Source: Nageia nagi (lineage: Eukaryota; Pinophyta). Taken from it: a stretch of 64,000 nucleotides of DNA. Shown here one piece after another: positions 11,093 through 22,511 of this stretch. Where the stretch lies: assembly GCA_050084985.1 (NCBI GenBank), contig JBITNC010000001.1:65968001-66032000 (forward strand), in the 5' to 3' direction. Both the position numbers and the translations under genes were made by a program. How positions within the stretch are numbered: position 1 is the stretch's first letter; the number at the start of each line of letters is the position of its first letter. A model generated the notes under the pieces. The model was not told where the DNA came from and did no database searches. It saw nothing but the letters and a program-made list of their open reading frames with translations.

Positions 11093-14000
11093 TATCTATA
11101 CAAAAAATAAATATGCAATAAGAATGCAAATTTTACAAGTTTCCATTTATACAAATCAAACATAAGTAAACATGTCCCACATGTGCAAACTTATAACCAT
11201 GATCTGTAGATGAATAATGTTGGGGTTGTTTTCTTGTGTAGAATTAGGCCTTCACCTGGATGCCCGCAAGGTGGAGCCCAGGTACTACCATTCCTCAACC
11301 AATTCACCTTGGTTAGTAATATACTCTCATAAGGAGAAGTACCAACTATTTTCCAAGGATCTGATGTATCTTGGATTGGCCATTTTAATTATCTTGATTA
11401 AGGTTTTTAGTTTTCCTCCTAGGTTATCAGGATAATCCTTGAATGGACATGCGGACATGTGGTATCACTACACACATGCCTATCCACCTAATAGAGTTAT
11501 GTCCAATCCAACAGAGGTCTTAGGGGCAATTAAGATGGACTTACCACCACTCGGTTCTTCAGACTAAAAGGGCTCCAGTCTACCCTGTCCTCACCTTGTG
11601 TCTCCCCAAATAAGTCATGTTGTGGAAGAATACGTGCAGATGTGTTCATTTTAGGGGTTACTTTCAATATTTGCATTTTTGCAAGTATAAGCAAATTGTA
11701 CAAAAATATAAAGTAAAGTAAAATTGCATCATCCACACAAGATTGAAAAAAAAAAAAACCTTAAAAATTCTAATGGGTTTTGTACTAACCCCTAAAGGAC
11801 TTTTACATTTTGTATATTTTGCTCAATATATTCAAGCACTTAATGAATTAAACAAAAGAACTAAGTCCTACTTAGTATTTAATTTATAACATGCATTATT
11901 TAACTTAAAAATTTAAGTTCTAAGCATGTTTTATTCTTCAAACAAGATAAAAATACTTGCATCATAAGTCTAGCATGCAATATCTAGATAAGGTTTATAA
12001 GAGACATGCATCACGTTTTCAAGATAAAGAGACATGCATCACAAGTCTAGCATGCAATATCTAGATAAGGTTTATGCATCACAAGTCTAGCATCTAGATA
12101 AAATTTAAGTAAAAATTATACCAATTCCCTCCTTTTCACTTAAAGTTTTATCCCTAAAAAAAATTGTATGCTAAGACTTGTCTTATGAGTATGTATTTTA
12201 AGTAAAAATTTTCCCTTATTTACTTAAAAAAAATAGCATGCTTAGGCTAAATTACTATGCTTACAAAAAATGCTAAGAGGTTAGCATTAAAAAATTGCAT
12301 GTGCACTTTTAGTAATTTTAAACATGCAATTTTGAGTAAAATATTAAAAATATTCTAAGTACTCCTAAGTGCATTTAATGGGAGCAATTTGACTTGTAAG
12401 CAAGTAAAAAAATTAAATGCCTAAGAGGTATATGTGTGCAAGTTTTAATAGGAGACCCATACCCCTACTTCATGCAATTTTAATGCTTTGTCTACCTTAA
12501 GCACTAAAAATACTCCTAAGTCAAAAAAAAAATTAAATGCTTTGTAGTTGTAAAATTATGACCCCCCTTTTTCTTCAAGAAGAGCATACGTTGCTTTTTG
12601 GGAGAGCATTATTTTTGCAAGTTATCAACAAGAATTAAGTGCATTTAAGTGACAAGGAAGACTTTGCAAAGAGTTGGCAGCCATCAACCTTGACCGTGGG
12701 AAGGAGGATGACCTGCATGAAGGCATTTAGAGGATAGCCTATGGAGGTGTTGGGGAAGGAGGAAGAGGGCCAATGAGGAGGGGCCAGGATTTAGAATATA
12801 GATTAGTATCTGGTCACCCCAATTATGCACAACTTTTAATCACGAGCTTTCTTTTGTCCATTCTTATCTTAGGCCAAAATCAGGATCACTTTGTGACATC
12901 GACGGATTCACCAGATATATAATAGTGTTTTTCCATTACCAAGTATCTTAAGAGGTGTTTTTGGGCATATTGCCAATGGGGACAGTGGGAAAATAATGCA
13001 AACAGAGGAGGTGGATCATACGTGGCATGTAGTACTCGATATTCAGGACCCATGATGAGGAGATCACATTCTTAGAAGAGAAGGAGAGGAGGCTATGCAT
13101 GAGGGAGAAGGGAGATGTAGAAGGTTGCACATGGGGAGTTAGTGCATCATTAACAAGTGATGTTGTTTTGACTAAGAACTAATTATGGGAGGTATTCTAT
13201 CAAATAATGTGTATACTCTCCTCAACGTATCCATTTTGTACATATTTATTGATTATTGTAGTCCATGATCATGCTGGGAGGAGGGAGAAGCTCCATCGCA
13301 TGTTTTATGCAGAGCCTGAGTAGATTAAGTCATGAACTGAATCTGAATGTGCACAGGTGAACCCAAACTAGGGCAACTATTGGGAGCTCTTTCAATGCCT
13401 ATCTAGACTCACACCTTCCCTATGTTTCCACCATGGATGTGAGTAGCGTGTGAGAGGAGAAAGACTTGGTGCTACAGACGTGTGATGGTGGTGCATTTTT
13501 GGCATGCATTACAGTCCATGGAATGGTGTTTGTATCATGCATCTGGACAAACAACTTGTGTGCCTTCTCTTTCCATTTCAAAGTAGCTGTTTAGTGCACA
13601 TATTACGATTGGAGTGAGCAAGGGAGGAGGGTACATGAGAAACAATGTCTACACCATGTAAACAATATGTAGAGCCCTCCATCGGATCCATTTGGTCATC
13701 TCAATGCATGTTAAACAATTCGTGAGGGAGAGGTGATGGTACATGAAACTGATCATAGTATAAGCACATTAATTCCTCTGAAGAATTTTGGTAAAACATT
13801 TCATTTGTCTCCACATTATACATAGCAATAAATTCAATGCACTCCAGGTGAGTTGGTAAAGTTTATCTTCGCATGGAGGGAGACTACCGCTCAGGGAGAT
13901 GAAGGGGGAGAAGAGGAAGACCATAGTCTAAGGGTCAAGAGGAAGGTCAATAGTGTAGCCCAAGTGGAACAAAATAGTGAGAGTACAAGGCAAGATAGAA

Positions 14001-14735
14001 TGATGGGTAGGTCAAACATAGCAACCATCTTAGCTCAGCCAGTAGAGCATGTGGGTTTTAACCATGTGGTCGTGGGTTCTTCTCCTGCATGCTTATATTT
14101 TGTAGTAGCCATGAGACCAGGGGTGCTGATGTGGCCCTTTGCAATTTTTCAAAAAATTGAAACTTTCAATTTTGTAAAACTAAAAATATTGTAAATATTT
14201 CAAAGAACTTGTAAAGTCTTCCATTTCAAAAAAAATGAGAGGGCAAATATCCCCATATTTGCTTTAAATTTTAAACAATTACCTCTAGAAATTATGTAAA
14301 TATTTCAAAAAAAAAACTTGTAAATAAAGTTCTCCACTTTATTTCAATAATAAAATATGTAAAAAAATTGCACCTTCCTCCTTTTTTTTAATATTTTTCA
14401 TAAAAGACTATTGTAAAAAATCTTTTCAATAAGATGCTATCATAATATATTTTTGCTCAAAAGAAAAAAACATTTTCTTTGTACATTAAAAATAGATTAC
14501 TAACATAAAATATTGTTGGTAAGAAGAGAGTAGAAAAAATATATTATGGTATTGCTAAGACATTGAGCTAGCATAATCATACAAAAGATTAGTATCATAA
14601 TGAACTTAGTTAAAGAAGGATAGAAGGTTATACCTTTGCAAACCTTTTACCTCATAATGAAGATTAGGATTAAGATCTCCAAATTTGAGAAGGATGAAGC
14701 ACCTCCAAAATGTAGAAGAAGAGCTTCCACACCAA
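11093..14735 (-). other. Unusually long copia leader, no recognised gene
   Basis: The 3.6 kb between PBS and gag far exceeds a usual copia leader of a few hundred bases. It is a patchwork: 11093-11750 mixed sequence, 11750-12560 very A-rich with a local duplication of a GTCTAGCATGCAATATCTAG word (11963-12105), 12600-14020 more GC- and purine-rich (GAGGAGG tracts), then a tRNA-like block and an A/T-rich end. Open frames here (for example 13853-14194 plus) show no family signature. Captured host DNA or nested insertions are possible; I could not find clear borders. Confidence 0.6.
14024..14096 (+). pseudogene. tRNA-Lys(UUU)-like sequence or SINE head
   Basis: The block holds TAGCTCAG...GTAGAGC (D-arm and A-box pattern), an anticodon region GGGTTTTAACC whose 7-base loop gives TTT, the variable-loop stretch GTGGTCGTGGGTTC shared with plant tRNA-Lys, and a T arm that pairs only with wobbles. 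Acceptor arms do not pair and the B box is degraded after GGTTC. It is therefore a tRNA-Lys relic or the head of a SINE rather than a working gene. It lies antisense to the copia leader. Confidence 0.6.
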
Positions 14736-14747
14736 GCTTTGATACCA
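14736..14747 (-). other. Copia primer-binding site (initiator tRNA-Met)
   Basis: On the minus strand TGGTATCAAAGC follows the 5' LTR after a 2-nt spacer. The usual plant initiator-Met site is TGGTATCAGAGC, so one base differs. Confidence 0.92.
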
Positions 14748-14749
14748 CT

Positions 14750-15253
14750 TGTTGGAATTATCCTAGATCTAATTCCCAAAGGTCCAAGACTATAGAAAGC
14801 TCAATCACATTCAACATGCAACATCTACAAGCTACTAACACATTCACACAATATGACACCAATATAATTTGGTTCCTCCCTCCTTGGGAGTACATCCACA
14901 ACTAGTTCTCTATTCTCAATCTATGCCTCTCTTACAACTATTCTCTTGCTCTCTCCTACACAACCTAGTAGAGTAATCTTACTCCAAAACATAGATATAT
15001 TTACAAGAGGAGAGGCCCTCTATTTATAGCTTGAGAGCACCTCCCTAACCTCCCTTTAACCCAAGGGTTAGGTTAGGGTTACAATAAATGTGTGACCTAA
15101 CTTTAACCTACCAACTAACCCCATGGTTAGGTCAAAGTCCACACATAATAAAGAATTCAATTAATCCCTTAAGGTATCTACATATCCTTTAAGTGATTAA
15201 TTGAACTTACAAGGAGTTTATATATTCATAATATTTCATTACAAATTCTAACA
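14750..15253 (-). repeat. Copia 5' LTR
   Basis: Direct copy of 5767-6269 adjoining the PBS, so it is the promoter LTR. It contains a telomere-like tract GGGTTAGGTTAGGGTT at 15065-15080 and the palindrome CTAACCCCATGGTTAG near 15115-15130. Confidence 0.95.
15020..15028 (-). promoter_or_regulatory. TATA box of copia 5' LTR
   Basis: TATAAATAG on the minus strand, followed by GAGGGCC. It is placed in mid-LTR, as expected for the U3/R start of element RNA. The same word is kept in the 3' LTR at 6037-6045. Confidence 0.75.
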
Positions 15254-18200
15254 TTTCAAGTTTCAGGTTTTGGGTTTAGGGTTTAGGGTTTTTTAAGGTT
15301 TAGGGTTTTTTAGCGTTTAGGGTTTAGGGTTTAAGGTTAAGGGTTTAGGGTTTAAGGTTAAGGGTTTAAGGTTTAGGGTTTAGGGTTTTAGGGTTTAAGG
15401 TTTGAGGTTTTATAGTTTAAGGTTTAGGGTTTAGGGTTACAGGTTTTAGGTTTCAAGTTTGAGGTTTTGAGTTTCAGTTTAGGGTTTAAGGTTTAGTGTT
15501 TGGGGTTTAGGGTTTAGGTTTAGGGTTTAAGGTTTAAGGTTTTTTAGGGTTTAGGGGTTTTAGGGTTTAGGGTTTAGGGTTTAAGGTTTTAGGGTTTAGG
15601 GTTTTGGGGTTTAAGGTTTTAGGGTTTTAGGTTTGGCATTTTAGGTTTCAAGTTTAGGGTTTAGGGTTTAAGGTTTAGGGTTTTAGGGTGTAGGGTTTTA
15701 GGGTTTAGGGTTTAGGGTTTACATTTTAGGGTTTAAGGTTTAGGGTTTTAGGGTTTAGGGTTTAGGGTTTAGGGGTTTAGGGTTTAGGGTTTATGGTTTA
15801 GGGTTTAGGGTTTTAAGGTTTTAGGGTTTTAGGTTTTAGGTTTAGGGTTTAGGGTTTTGGGATTAAGGTTTTAGTGTTTAGGGTTTAGGGCTTAGGGTTT
15901 AGGGTTTAAGGTTTAGGATTTAGGGTTTTAGGGTTTAATGTTTAGGGTTTTTTAGGTTTTAGGTTTAAGGTTTAGGGTTTAGAGTTTATGGTTTAAGTTT
16001 AAGGTTTAGGGTTTAGGGTTTAAGTTTAGGGTTTACGGTTTAGGGTTTAGGGTTTAAGGTTTAGGTTTTAGGGTTTATGGTTTTTTAGGATTTAAGGTTT
16101 AGGGTTTATGTTTTTGGTTTTAGGGTTTTAGGGTTTAGGGTTTAGGATTTAGGGTTTTAGGGTTTACAGTTTACGATTTAGGGGTTTAGGGTTTATGGTT
16201 TAGGGTTTTTTTAGAGTTTAGGGTTTAAGGTTTAGGGTTTTAAGGTTTAGGGTTTAGGGTCTAGGGTTTAAGGTTTTAGGGTTTAGGGTTTTAGGGTTTA
16301 GGTTTTAAGGTTTAAGATTTTTAGGTTTTAGGGTTTAGGGTTTAGGGTTTAGGGTTTAAGGTTTTAAGGTTTAAGGTTAGGGTTTAGGGTTTAAGGTTTA
16401 GGGTTTAGGGTTAGGGTTTATAGTTTAGGGTTTAAGGTTTTGAGTTTAGGGTTTTAGGGTTTAGGGTTTAGGGTTTAGGGTTTAGGGTTTAGGTTTTTAG
16501 GGTTTAGGGTTTAGGGTTTAATGTCTAAGGGTTTAGGGTTTAGGGATTAGGATTTATGGTTTTGGGTTTAGGGTTTAAGGTTTTAGGGTTTAAGGTTTAG
16601 GGTTTAGGGTTTATGGTTTTTTTAGGGTTTACAATTTAGGGTTTATGGTTTAGGGTATCAAGTTTCAAGTTTCGAGGTTCAATTTTTAGGGTTTCAGGTT
16701 TAGGGTTTAGGGTTTAGGGTTTTTTAGGGTTTAGGTTTTTTAAGGTTTAAGGTTTTTTAGGGTTTAGGGTTTTAGGGTTTAGGGTTTAGGGTTTAGGGTT
16801 TCGAGTTTCAAGTTTTAGTTTCATGTTTAGGGTTTAGGTTTAGGGTTTAAGGTTTTTTAGGGGTTATAGTTTACGATTTACTATTTTAGGGTTTAGGGTT
16901 TTAGGTTTTGGGGTTTTGAGTTTGGGGTTTCAAGTTTGGGGATTTAGGTTTTGGGTTTCGGGTTTTGGGTTTCAAGTTTTGGTTTTAGGGTTTAGGATTT
17001 ATAGTTTTAGGGTTTGGGGTTTAGGGTTTACGGTTTTATGGTTTAGGGTTTAGGGTTTAGGGTTTAGGGTTTTAGGGTTTAGGGTTTAGGGTTTAGGGTT
17101 TTAGGGTTTAAGGTTTAGGGTTTAGGGTTTTATGGTTTAGGGTTTAGGGTTTTGAGTTTCAGGTTTCAGTTTCATGTTTAGGGTTTAGGTTTAGGGTTTA
17201 GGTTTAGGGTTTAAGGTTTTTAGGGTTAGAATTTAGTGATTTATGGTTTTAGGTTTAAGGTTTTAGGGTTTAGGTTTTGGGTTTTGAGTTTGGGGTTTCA
17301 GGTTTGGGATTCAGGGTTTTAGGTTTCAGGTTTGGGTTTAGTTTTGGTTTAGGTTAGGTTAGATTTACGGTTTAGAGGGTTTAGGGTTTAGGGTTTATTT
17401 TTAGGTTTTAGGGTTTAGTGGTTTAGGGTTTTAGGTTTTATGGGTTTAAGGTTTAGGGTTTAGGTTTTAGGGTTTAGGTTTTAGGTTTAGAGTTTAGGTT
17501 TAGGGTTTAAGGTTTAGGTTTTTTTTAGGGTTTAGGTTAGGTTAGGGTTTAGGTTTAAGGGTTTAGGTTTCAGGTTTTGGTTTTGGGTTTAGGGTTTCAG
17601 GTTTAGGGTTTAGGGTTTAGGGTTTTTTTTAGGGTTTAGGGTTTAGGGTTTAAGGTTTTAGGTTTAGGGTTTTAGGGTCTATGGTTTAGGGTTTAGAGTT
17701 TAAGTTTTTTAGTTTAGGGTTAGGGTTTAGGATTTAAGGGTTTTAGGGTTTCAGGTTTTTTAGGTTTAGGTTTAGAGTTTTATATTTAGGGTTAGTTTAG
17801 GGTTTTAGGGTTTCAAGTTTTTGGGTTTAAGTTATGAGTTTCAGTTTCAGGTTTAGGGTTTAAGGTTTAAGGGTTTAGTTAGGTTTAGGGTTTAGAGTTT
17901 TTTATTTAGGGTTTAAGGTTTTTTAGGGTTTAGGTTTAAAGTTTTAAGGTTTTAGGGTTTCATGTTTGGGTTTCAGGTTTTAGGTTTGAGGTTTTCAGTT
18001 TCAGGTTTTAGGTTTCAGGTTTTTGGGTTTACGATTTAAGGTTTAGGGTTTTAGGGATTAGGGTTTAGGGTTTAGGGTTTGGGTTTAGGGTTTAGGGTTT
18101 AGGGTTTTTCTACAACCAGTTTAGGGTTTAAGGTTTAGGATTTTAGGTTTTAGGGTTTTAGGGTTTAAGGTTTAGGGTTTAAGGTTTAGGGTTTAGGGTT

Positions 18201-20258
18201 TTAGGGTTAGGGTTTTAGGGTTTAAGGTATAGTGTTTAGGGTTTAGGGTTTAAGGATTAGGGTTTTAAGGTTTAGGTTTTAGGGTTTAGGGTTTTTCATC
18301 TTTAAGGGTTTAGGGATTAAGGTTTAGGGTTTTAAGGTTTAGGGTTTAGGGTTTAGGGTTTAGGGTTTGGGATTTAGGGTTTGGGGTTTAAGGTTTAGGG
18401 TTTAGGGTTTAGGGTTTTAGGGTTTAGGGTTTATGGTTTAGGGTTTAGGGTTTTAAGGATTTAAGGTTTAAGGTTTAGGGTTTAGGGTTTTAAGGTTTAA
18501 GGTTATAAGGTTTAGGGTTTAGGGTTTAAGGTTTTAGGGTTTACAGTTTAGGGTTTTTTAGGGTTTAGGATTTAGGGTTTAAGGTTTCAGGTTTTAAGTT
18601 TTAGGTTTTAGGTTTCAAGTTTAGGGTTTAGAATTTTTTAGGGTTTAAGGTTTTTAAGGGTTTAAGGTTTGGGGTTTAGGGTTAAGGGTTTAGGGTTTAG
18701 GGTTTAAGGTTTAGGGTTTAGGGTTTAGGTTGTAGGGTTTAAGGTTTTAGGGTTTAAGGTTTAGGGTTTTTTAAAGTTTAGGGTTTAGGGTTTTAGGTTT
18801 TAGGTTTTAGGTTTTGGGTTTTGAGTTTCAGGTTTAGGGTTTAGGATTTATGGCTTTTTAGGGTTTAAGGTTTTTTAGGGTTTAGGGTTTAGGGTTTTAG
18901 GGTTTAGGGTTTGAAGGTTTAGGGTTTAAGATTTAGGGTTTTAGGTTTCAAGTTTCAAGTTTCATGTTTCAATTTCAGGTTTAGGGTTTAGGTTTAGGGT
19001 TTAGGGCTTGGGGTTTTTTATGGTTTAGGGTTTTTTAGGGTTTAGGGTTTTGGTGTTTTAGGTTTTAGGGTTTCAAGTTTGGGGTTTCAGGTTTGGGTTT
19101 CAGGTTTTAGGTTTCAGGTTCTAGGTTTCAGGTTTTAGGTTTAGGGTTTAGGGTTTAGGGTTTTAGGTTTTAGGGTTTAGGGTTTAGGGTTTTAGGGTTT
19201 AAGGTTTAGGGTTTGAGGTTTAGGGTTTAGGGTTTAGGGTTTGGTGTTTAGGGTTTAGGGTTTTAGGGTTTATGGTTTAGGGTTTAGGGTTTAAGGTTTT
19301 AGGGTTTAAGGTTTAGGGTTTAGGTTTTTAGGGTTTAGGGTTTAGGGTTTAGGGTTTAAGGTTTAGGGTTTTAGGGTTTAAGATTTAGGGTCTTTTAGGG
19401 TTTAGGGTTTAAGGTTTAGGGTCTTTTAGGGTTTAGGGTTTAGGGTTTAACACTTCAAGTTTCAGGTTTTGGGTTTTGGGTTTAGGGTTTAGGGTTTTTT
19501 GAGGTTTAGGTTTTTTTAGGGTTTAGGGTTTAAGGTTAAGGGTTTAGGGTTTAAGGTTAGGGGTTTAAGGTTTAGGGTTTAGGCTTTTAGGGTTTAAGGT
19601 TTTAGGGTATAAGGTTTAGGGTTTAGGGTTTAGGGTTTTTTAGTTTAGGGTTTAGGATTTTAGGGTTTAGGATTTAGGATTTAAGGTTTAGGGTTTAGGG
19701 TTTTTTAGGGTTTTGGGTTTAGGTTTAGGTTTAGGGTTTTGGGTTTTGGTTTAGGGTTTAGGGTTTAGGTTTAGGGTTTAGGGTTTAAGGTTTTAGGGTT
19801 TTGGGTTTGGGGTTTTGGGTTTTGGGTTTTAGGTTTAGGGTTTAGGGTTTAAGGTTTAGGGTTTTAGGGTTTAGGGTTTAGGGTTTTAAGGTTTAGGGTT
19901 TAGGGTTTAGGGTTTAAGGTTTAGGGTTTAGGGTTTAGGGTTTAGGGTTTAAGGTTTAGGGTTTAGGGTTTAGGGTTTTAGGGTTTCAAGTTTTTGGTTT
20001 AGGGTTTAGGGTTTAGGGTTTAAGGATTAGGGTTTTAGTGTTTAGGGTTTAGGGTTTAGGGTTTAGGGTTTTAGGGTTTAGGGCTTAGGGTTTTGGGTTT
20101 AGGATTTTAGGGTTTAGGGTTTAGGGTTTTTAGTTTTAGGGTTTTTTAGGGTTTTGGGTTTAGGGTTTAGGGTTTAGGGTTTAGGGTTTAGGTTTAGGGT
20201 TTAGGGTTTAGGGTTTAAGTTTAGGGTTTAGGGTTTAGGGTTTAGGGTTTTAGGGTTT
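15254..20258 (+). repeat. Degenerate telomere-like array, block 2
   Basis: TTTAGGG-type heptamers on the plus strand. Patches of TTTCAAG/TTTCGAG occur near 16660-16700 and 16800-17000, which closely resemble 36866-37240. A marker CTACAACCAGTTTAGGG lies at 18110 and an ACACTTCAAGTTTCAGG patch near 19450 matches one near 4563. A shortened TTTAGG patch occupies about 17170-17960. No gene is visible. Confidence 0.97.
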
Positions 20259-21112
20259 TGTTAACATATAAAAATGATTTTATGCTTTTAAATCAATAAA
20301 TTAATGAAATATGCTTAGTCTAACTATATGTCTTGAATGGATTAAAGTGATAATGTCAATGTTTGGCTTGGATATGAATATTGCATAGGTTATCTTGAAT
20401 ATTGCATGGTTTATCTTGAGCATTGCATGAATTATCTTGTTTATTGATGTGTTTATCTTAAATTTTGTGAATTAACCTTATTTATGTGGATGCACGCTGA
20501 CCTATGGGTGGTATTATCCATTATCTATATAAATAAGGGATGTAATAGTAAGTCCACAACAATAAGGATACACATGATCCCGCGTATGGTCTTGTAAGTG
20601 GCTACCCTTAAGGTATCTCTTGGTACCACCTACAAGGCTGTGGTTTGTGTGCTTCCTTACGTAAGCTCTCCTGACATATGCGATCAATTCTGATATTACA
20701 CTACAATATGAGATATCTATACTAAAGATCTGGACCTAATCGAGAGGTCAAAGCTATCAAGCTAGGGCCACCGATGCTCCTTTGTGAATGGAAGAACACC
20801 GCCAGTGCTCTAATACTACTGAAACGAACCACCCGCGGTCCTCCTTTCACATCCTTACAGGTCACAACGTTGTGGAAAAGGTAGCTTATCATCACTACAT
20901 CACCAATATCTACATCTTTCATTATCAGGTATGTTCTATGAGGTAAGTACATGAATCACAGCTTTGGTTGGTACAAGTACATTGCTAAATTGATTATGTT
21001 GTTTATTGATATCTAGAATAAATTGCTATCCATAGCTAGTATACAGATAACATTGAGTTTGTAGATATTTCTCTATATATTTATTTACATGCTCAATTTT
21101 TGTTTGTAAACA
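20259..21112 (+). repeat. A2 5' LTR
   Basis: 854 bp. It carries the TATA box at 20526-20535 and, downstream, three short palindrome-like CCACCG/GGTGG words near 20768, 20807 and 20827. The minus-strand open frame 20722-20952 is a by-product of the LTR sequence and is not called a gene. Confidence 0.95.
20526..20535 (+). promoter_or_regulatory. TATA box of A2 5' LTR
   Basis: TATATAAATA followed by AGGGAT. The same word is kept in the other LTRs of the family (26175-26184 plus; 38694-38703 minus; 62209-62218 plus), supporting function as the element promoter. Confidence 0.7.
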
Positions 21113-21114
21113 TT

Positions 21115-21133
21115 TAGTGAACTCGACGTGAAC
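21115..21133 (+). other. A2 primer-binding site, tRNA-Trp type
   Basis: Two bases after the LTR comes TAGTGAACTCGACGTGAAC. With the other copies (45114-45132, 62895-62913) the consensus is TGGTGAACCCGACGTGAAC, which is complementary to the 3' end of plant tRNA-Trp(CCA) as I recall it (…TTCACGTCGGGTTCA plus CCA). Here the third base is A for G. Confidence 0.75.
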
Positions 21134-21150
21134 TACACATCATTATACTA

Positions 21151-21160
21151 AAACCCTAAA
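21151..21160 (+). promoter_or_regulatory. Telo-box in A2 leader
   Basis: AAACCCTAAA, the plant telo-box, lies between PBS and gag and forms an inverted repeat with the following GGTTTT. It is kept in A3 (45087-45096, minus) and A5 (62931-62940). Confidence 0.6.
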
Positions 21161-21203
21161 GGTTTTAGTTAAGATTAACATCTATTTTGTGAGTGTCTTA
21201 GTT

Positions 21204-22511
21204 ATGGAACAACTTAAGTTATTCTTGCGAAGTCTTTCAAGAAGGGATTTGGGTGAATTATTGGTAGAAATCAGACATGATGATCCGGAGGGATCCGAAG
21301 GAATGCAACATAATGCTGAGGGTGACAATAGTAGTGTTCAGGCTACAATGGAAGGTATGCAGAGGTAGATAGATAGATTAGCAAGGAGATCAGCTCCGCC
21401 TAATGATTCTTTCGAATTTGGTAGTCCTTTATGTGATGACATTCGTAGGCATATGCCACCATCTGATTACAAAGAACCAAAATTTAGTAAGTATAATGGT
21501 GAAGGAGATCCAAGAAGGCATATATAGGGTTTCAAGGGTGAGTGTGAACTCAAAATTGGTACAGACCAAAGATTGCAGGCTAAATTCTTCCCCCAGAGCT
21601 TGGAAGGAGATGCACGAGAATGGTTTTATGGTTTACCTGAAGGGTCCATCACATCATTTGAGGAATTTAGTGATTTGTTTCTGGAGCAATATAAGCATAA
21701 CATCAAGGAGGTTATGCTATCAGATTTATGTGCTATTAAACAGGGCAGTGATGAGAAACTAGATAAATTTGTTGTAAGATTTAAGAAGACATGGCAGCAA
21801 GTAAAGACTAGGTTAACGAAAAAAGAGGTAAATAACATTTTTAAAGAAGCTATTATATTACCCTTACAAGCATATGTTATTGATTATACACATCTTACAT
21901 TTTTTGATATGACGTATAAACTGTTAGAGAAAGAAAAAGTCCTTGTGAAGCTAGGGCTTGTAAAGTATAGCAATGGTGATAAGGCTAAAGCGGAAGATAA
22001 GAGACCGTAATTGCCAAAGAAGGAGAAAACTATTCATGTGGTTGAGAAGACAAATGTGATGAAAGAGAGGAAATTTGTGAAATTTCCCATACCTTCGAGG
22101 TATATCTTAAAAGATCTTATGGCAAAAGGATTATTACAACCTTTACCAAAGCAGGAAGAAGATCCTACAGCAGAAAGACCTCCTTGGTATAAGGAAGATA
22201 GATATTGCGAATACCATTAGACTAAAGGCCATGCTACAAATGGGTGTATAAGCCTTAGGGATAGGGTACAAAAACTCATAGAAGAGGGATTTTATGTGTG
22301 TCCAATAAAAGTCCAGGATGTGGAGGTAGAGCAACATGTCAATGTGATTTTTCATGAAGATGTTTATGTGGCACTCACAAGAGGGAGAGCTAGAGAAATG
22401 GTAGATCCAGTTACCTACGGGAGGGAGTTACCAAAAGATCCTAGAAGTTTTGATTTGATTGAGCAATTAAAGAGCACACAAGCTAAGGTTAGTCTTTTTG
22501 AATTACTTTAG
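21204..22511 (+). pseudogene. A2 gag with zinc knuckle
   Basis: Starts at the ATG at 21204 (MEQLKLFLRSLSRRDL), the first ATG after PBS and shared with A3 and A5. The Ty3/gypsy capsid core is visible: FSKYNGEGDPRRHI, FFPQSLEGDAREWFYGLP, FEEFSDLFLEQY, LDKFVVRFKKTW. A late PIPSRYILKDLMAKGLLQPLPK leads to a zinc knuckle C-X2-H-X4-H-X4-C (CEYH..KGHATNGC), which in this copy has a TAG inside. Stops lie near 21369, 21526, 22008, 22218 and 22510, all in one frame with protease and RT; most read as CAG or TGG turned to TAG. Gag packages element RNA. Confidence 0.92.

Larger units (their letters stand above)
5767..15253 (-). mobile_element. Complete Ty1/copia LTR retrotransposon
   Basis: Two direct ~503-bp LTRs (5767-6269 and 14750-15253) start TGTTGG and end TAACA on the plus strand (TG...CA on either strand). 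A 5-bp target duplication TTTCA flanks them (5762-5766 and 15254-15258). A minus-strand purine tract (6270-6280) adjoins the left LTR and an initiator-Met PBS (14736-14747) adjoins the right LTR, so transcription runs right to left. The order gag, PR, IN, RT, RNase H defines Ty1/copia. By eye the LTRs differ at about eight substitutions and one indel, indicating fairly recent insertion into the telomeric array. The internal protein is broken by stops, so the copy needs helper functions. Confidence 0.96.

Noticed and set aside
11205-11740. Possible host gene exon in the copia leader (ORFs 11217-11435 and 11530-11736)
   Set aside because: Short frames on opposite strands with no motif; kept only as unexplained leader sequence.
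14024-14096. Functional tRNA-Lys gene
   Set aside because: Acceptor arms do not pair and the B box is degraded, so only a relic or SINE head is supported.
13853-14194. 113-residue plus-strand frame in the copia leader
   Set aside because: It runs through the tRNA-like block and has no recognisable domain; likely chance.
20722-20952. Minus-strand 76-residue open frame in the A2 LTR (and its relative 51559-51873)
   Set aside because: It lies wholly in LTR sequence, varies freely between copies and has no family signature; it is explained by the LTR.
21403-21762. 119-residue plus-strand frame overlapping gag (relatives 63213-63545 and 44467-44844)
   Set aside because: It is a shifted frame of the gag coding sequence; the gag frame has the recognisable capsid and zinc knuckle motifs.
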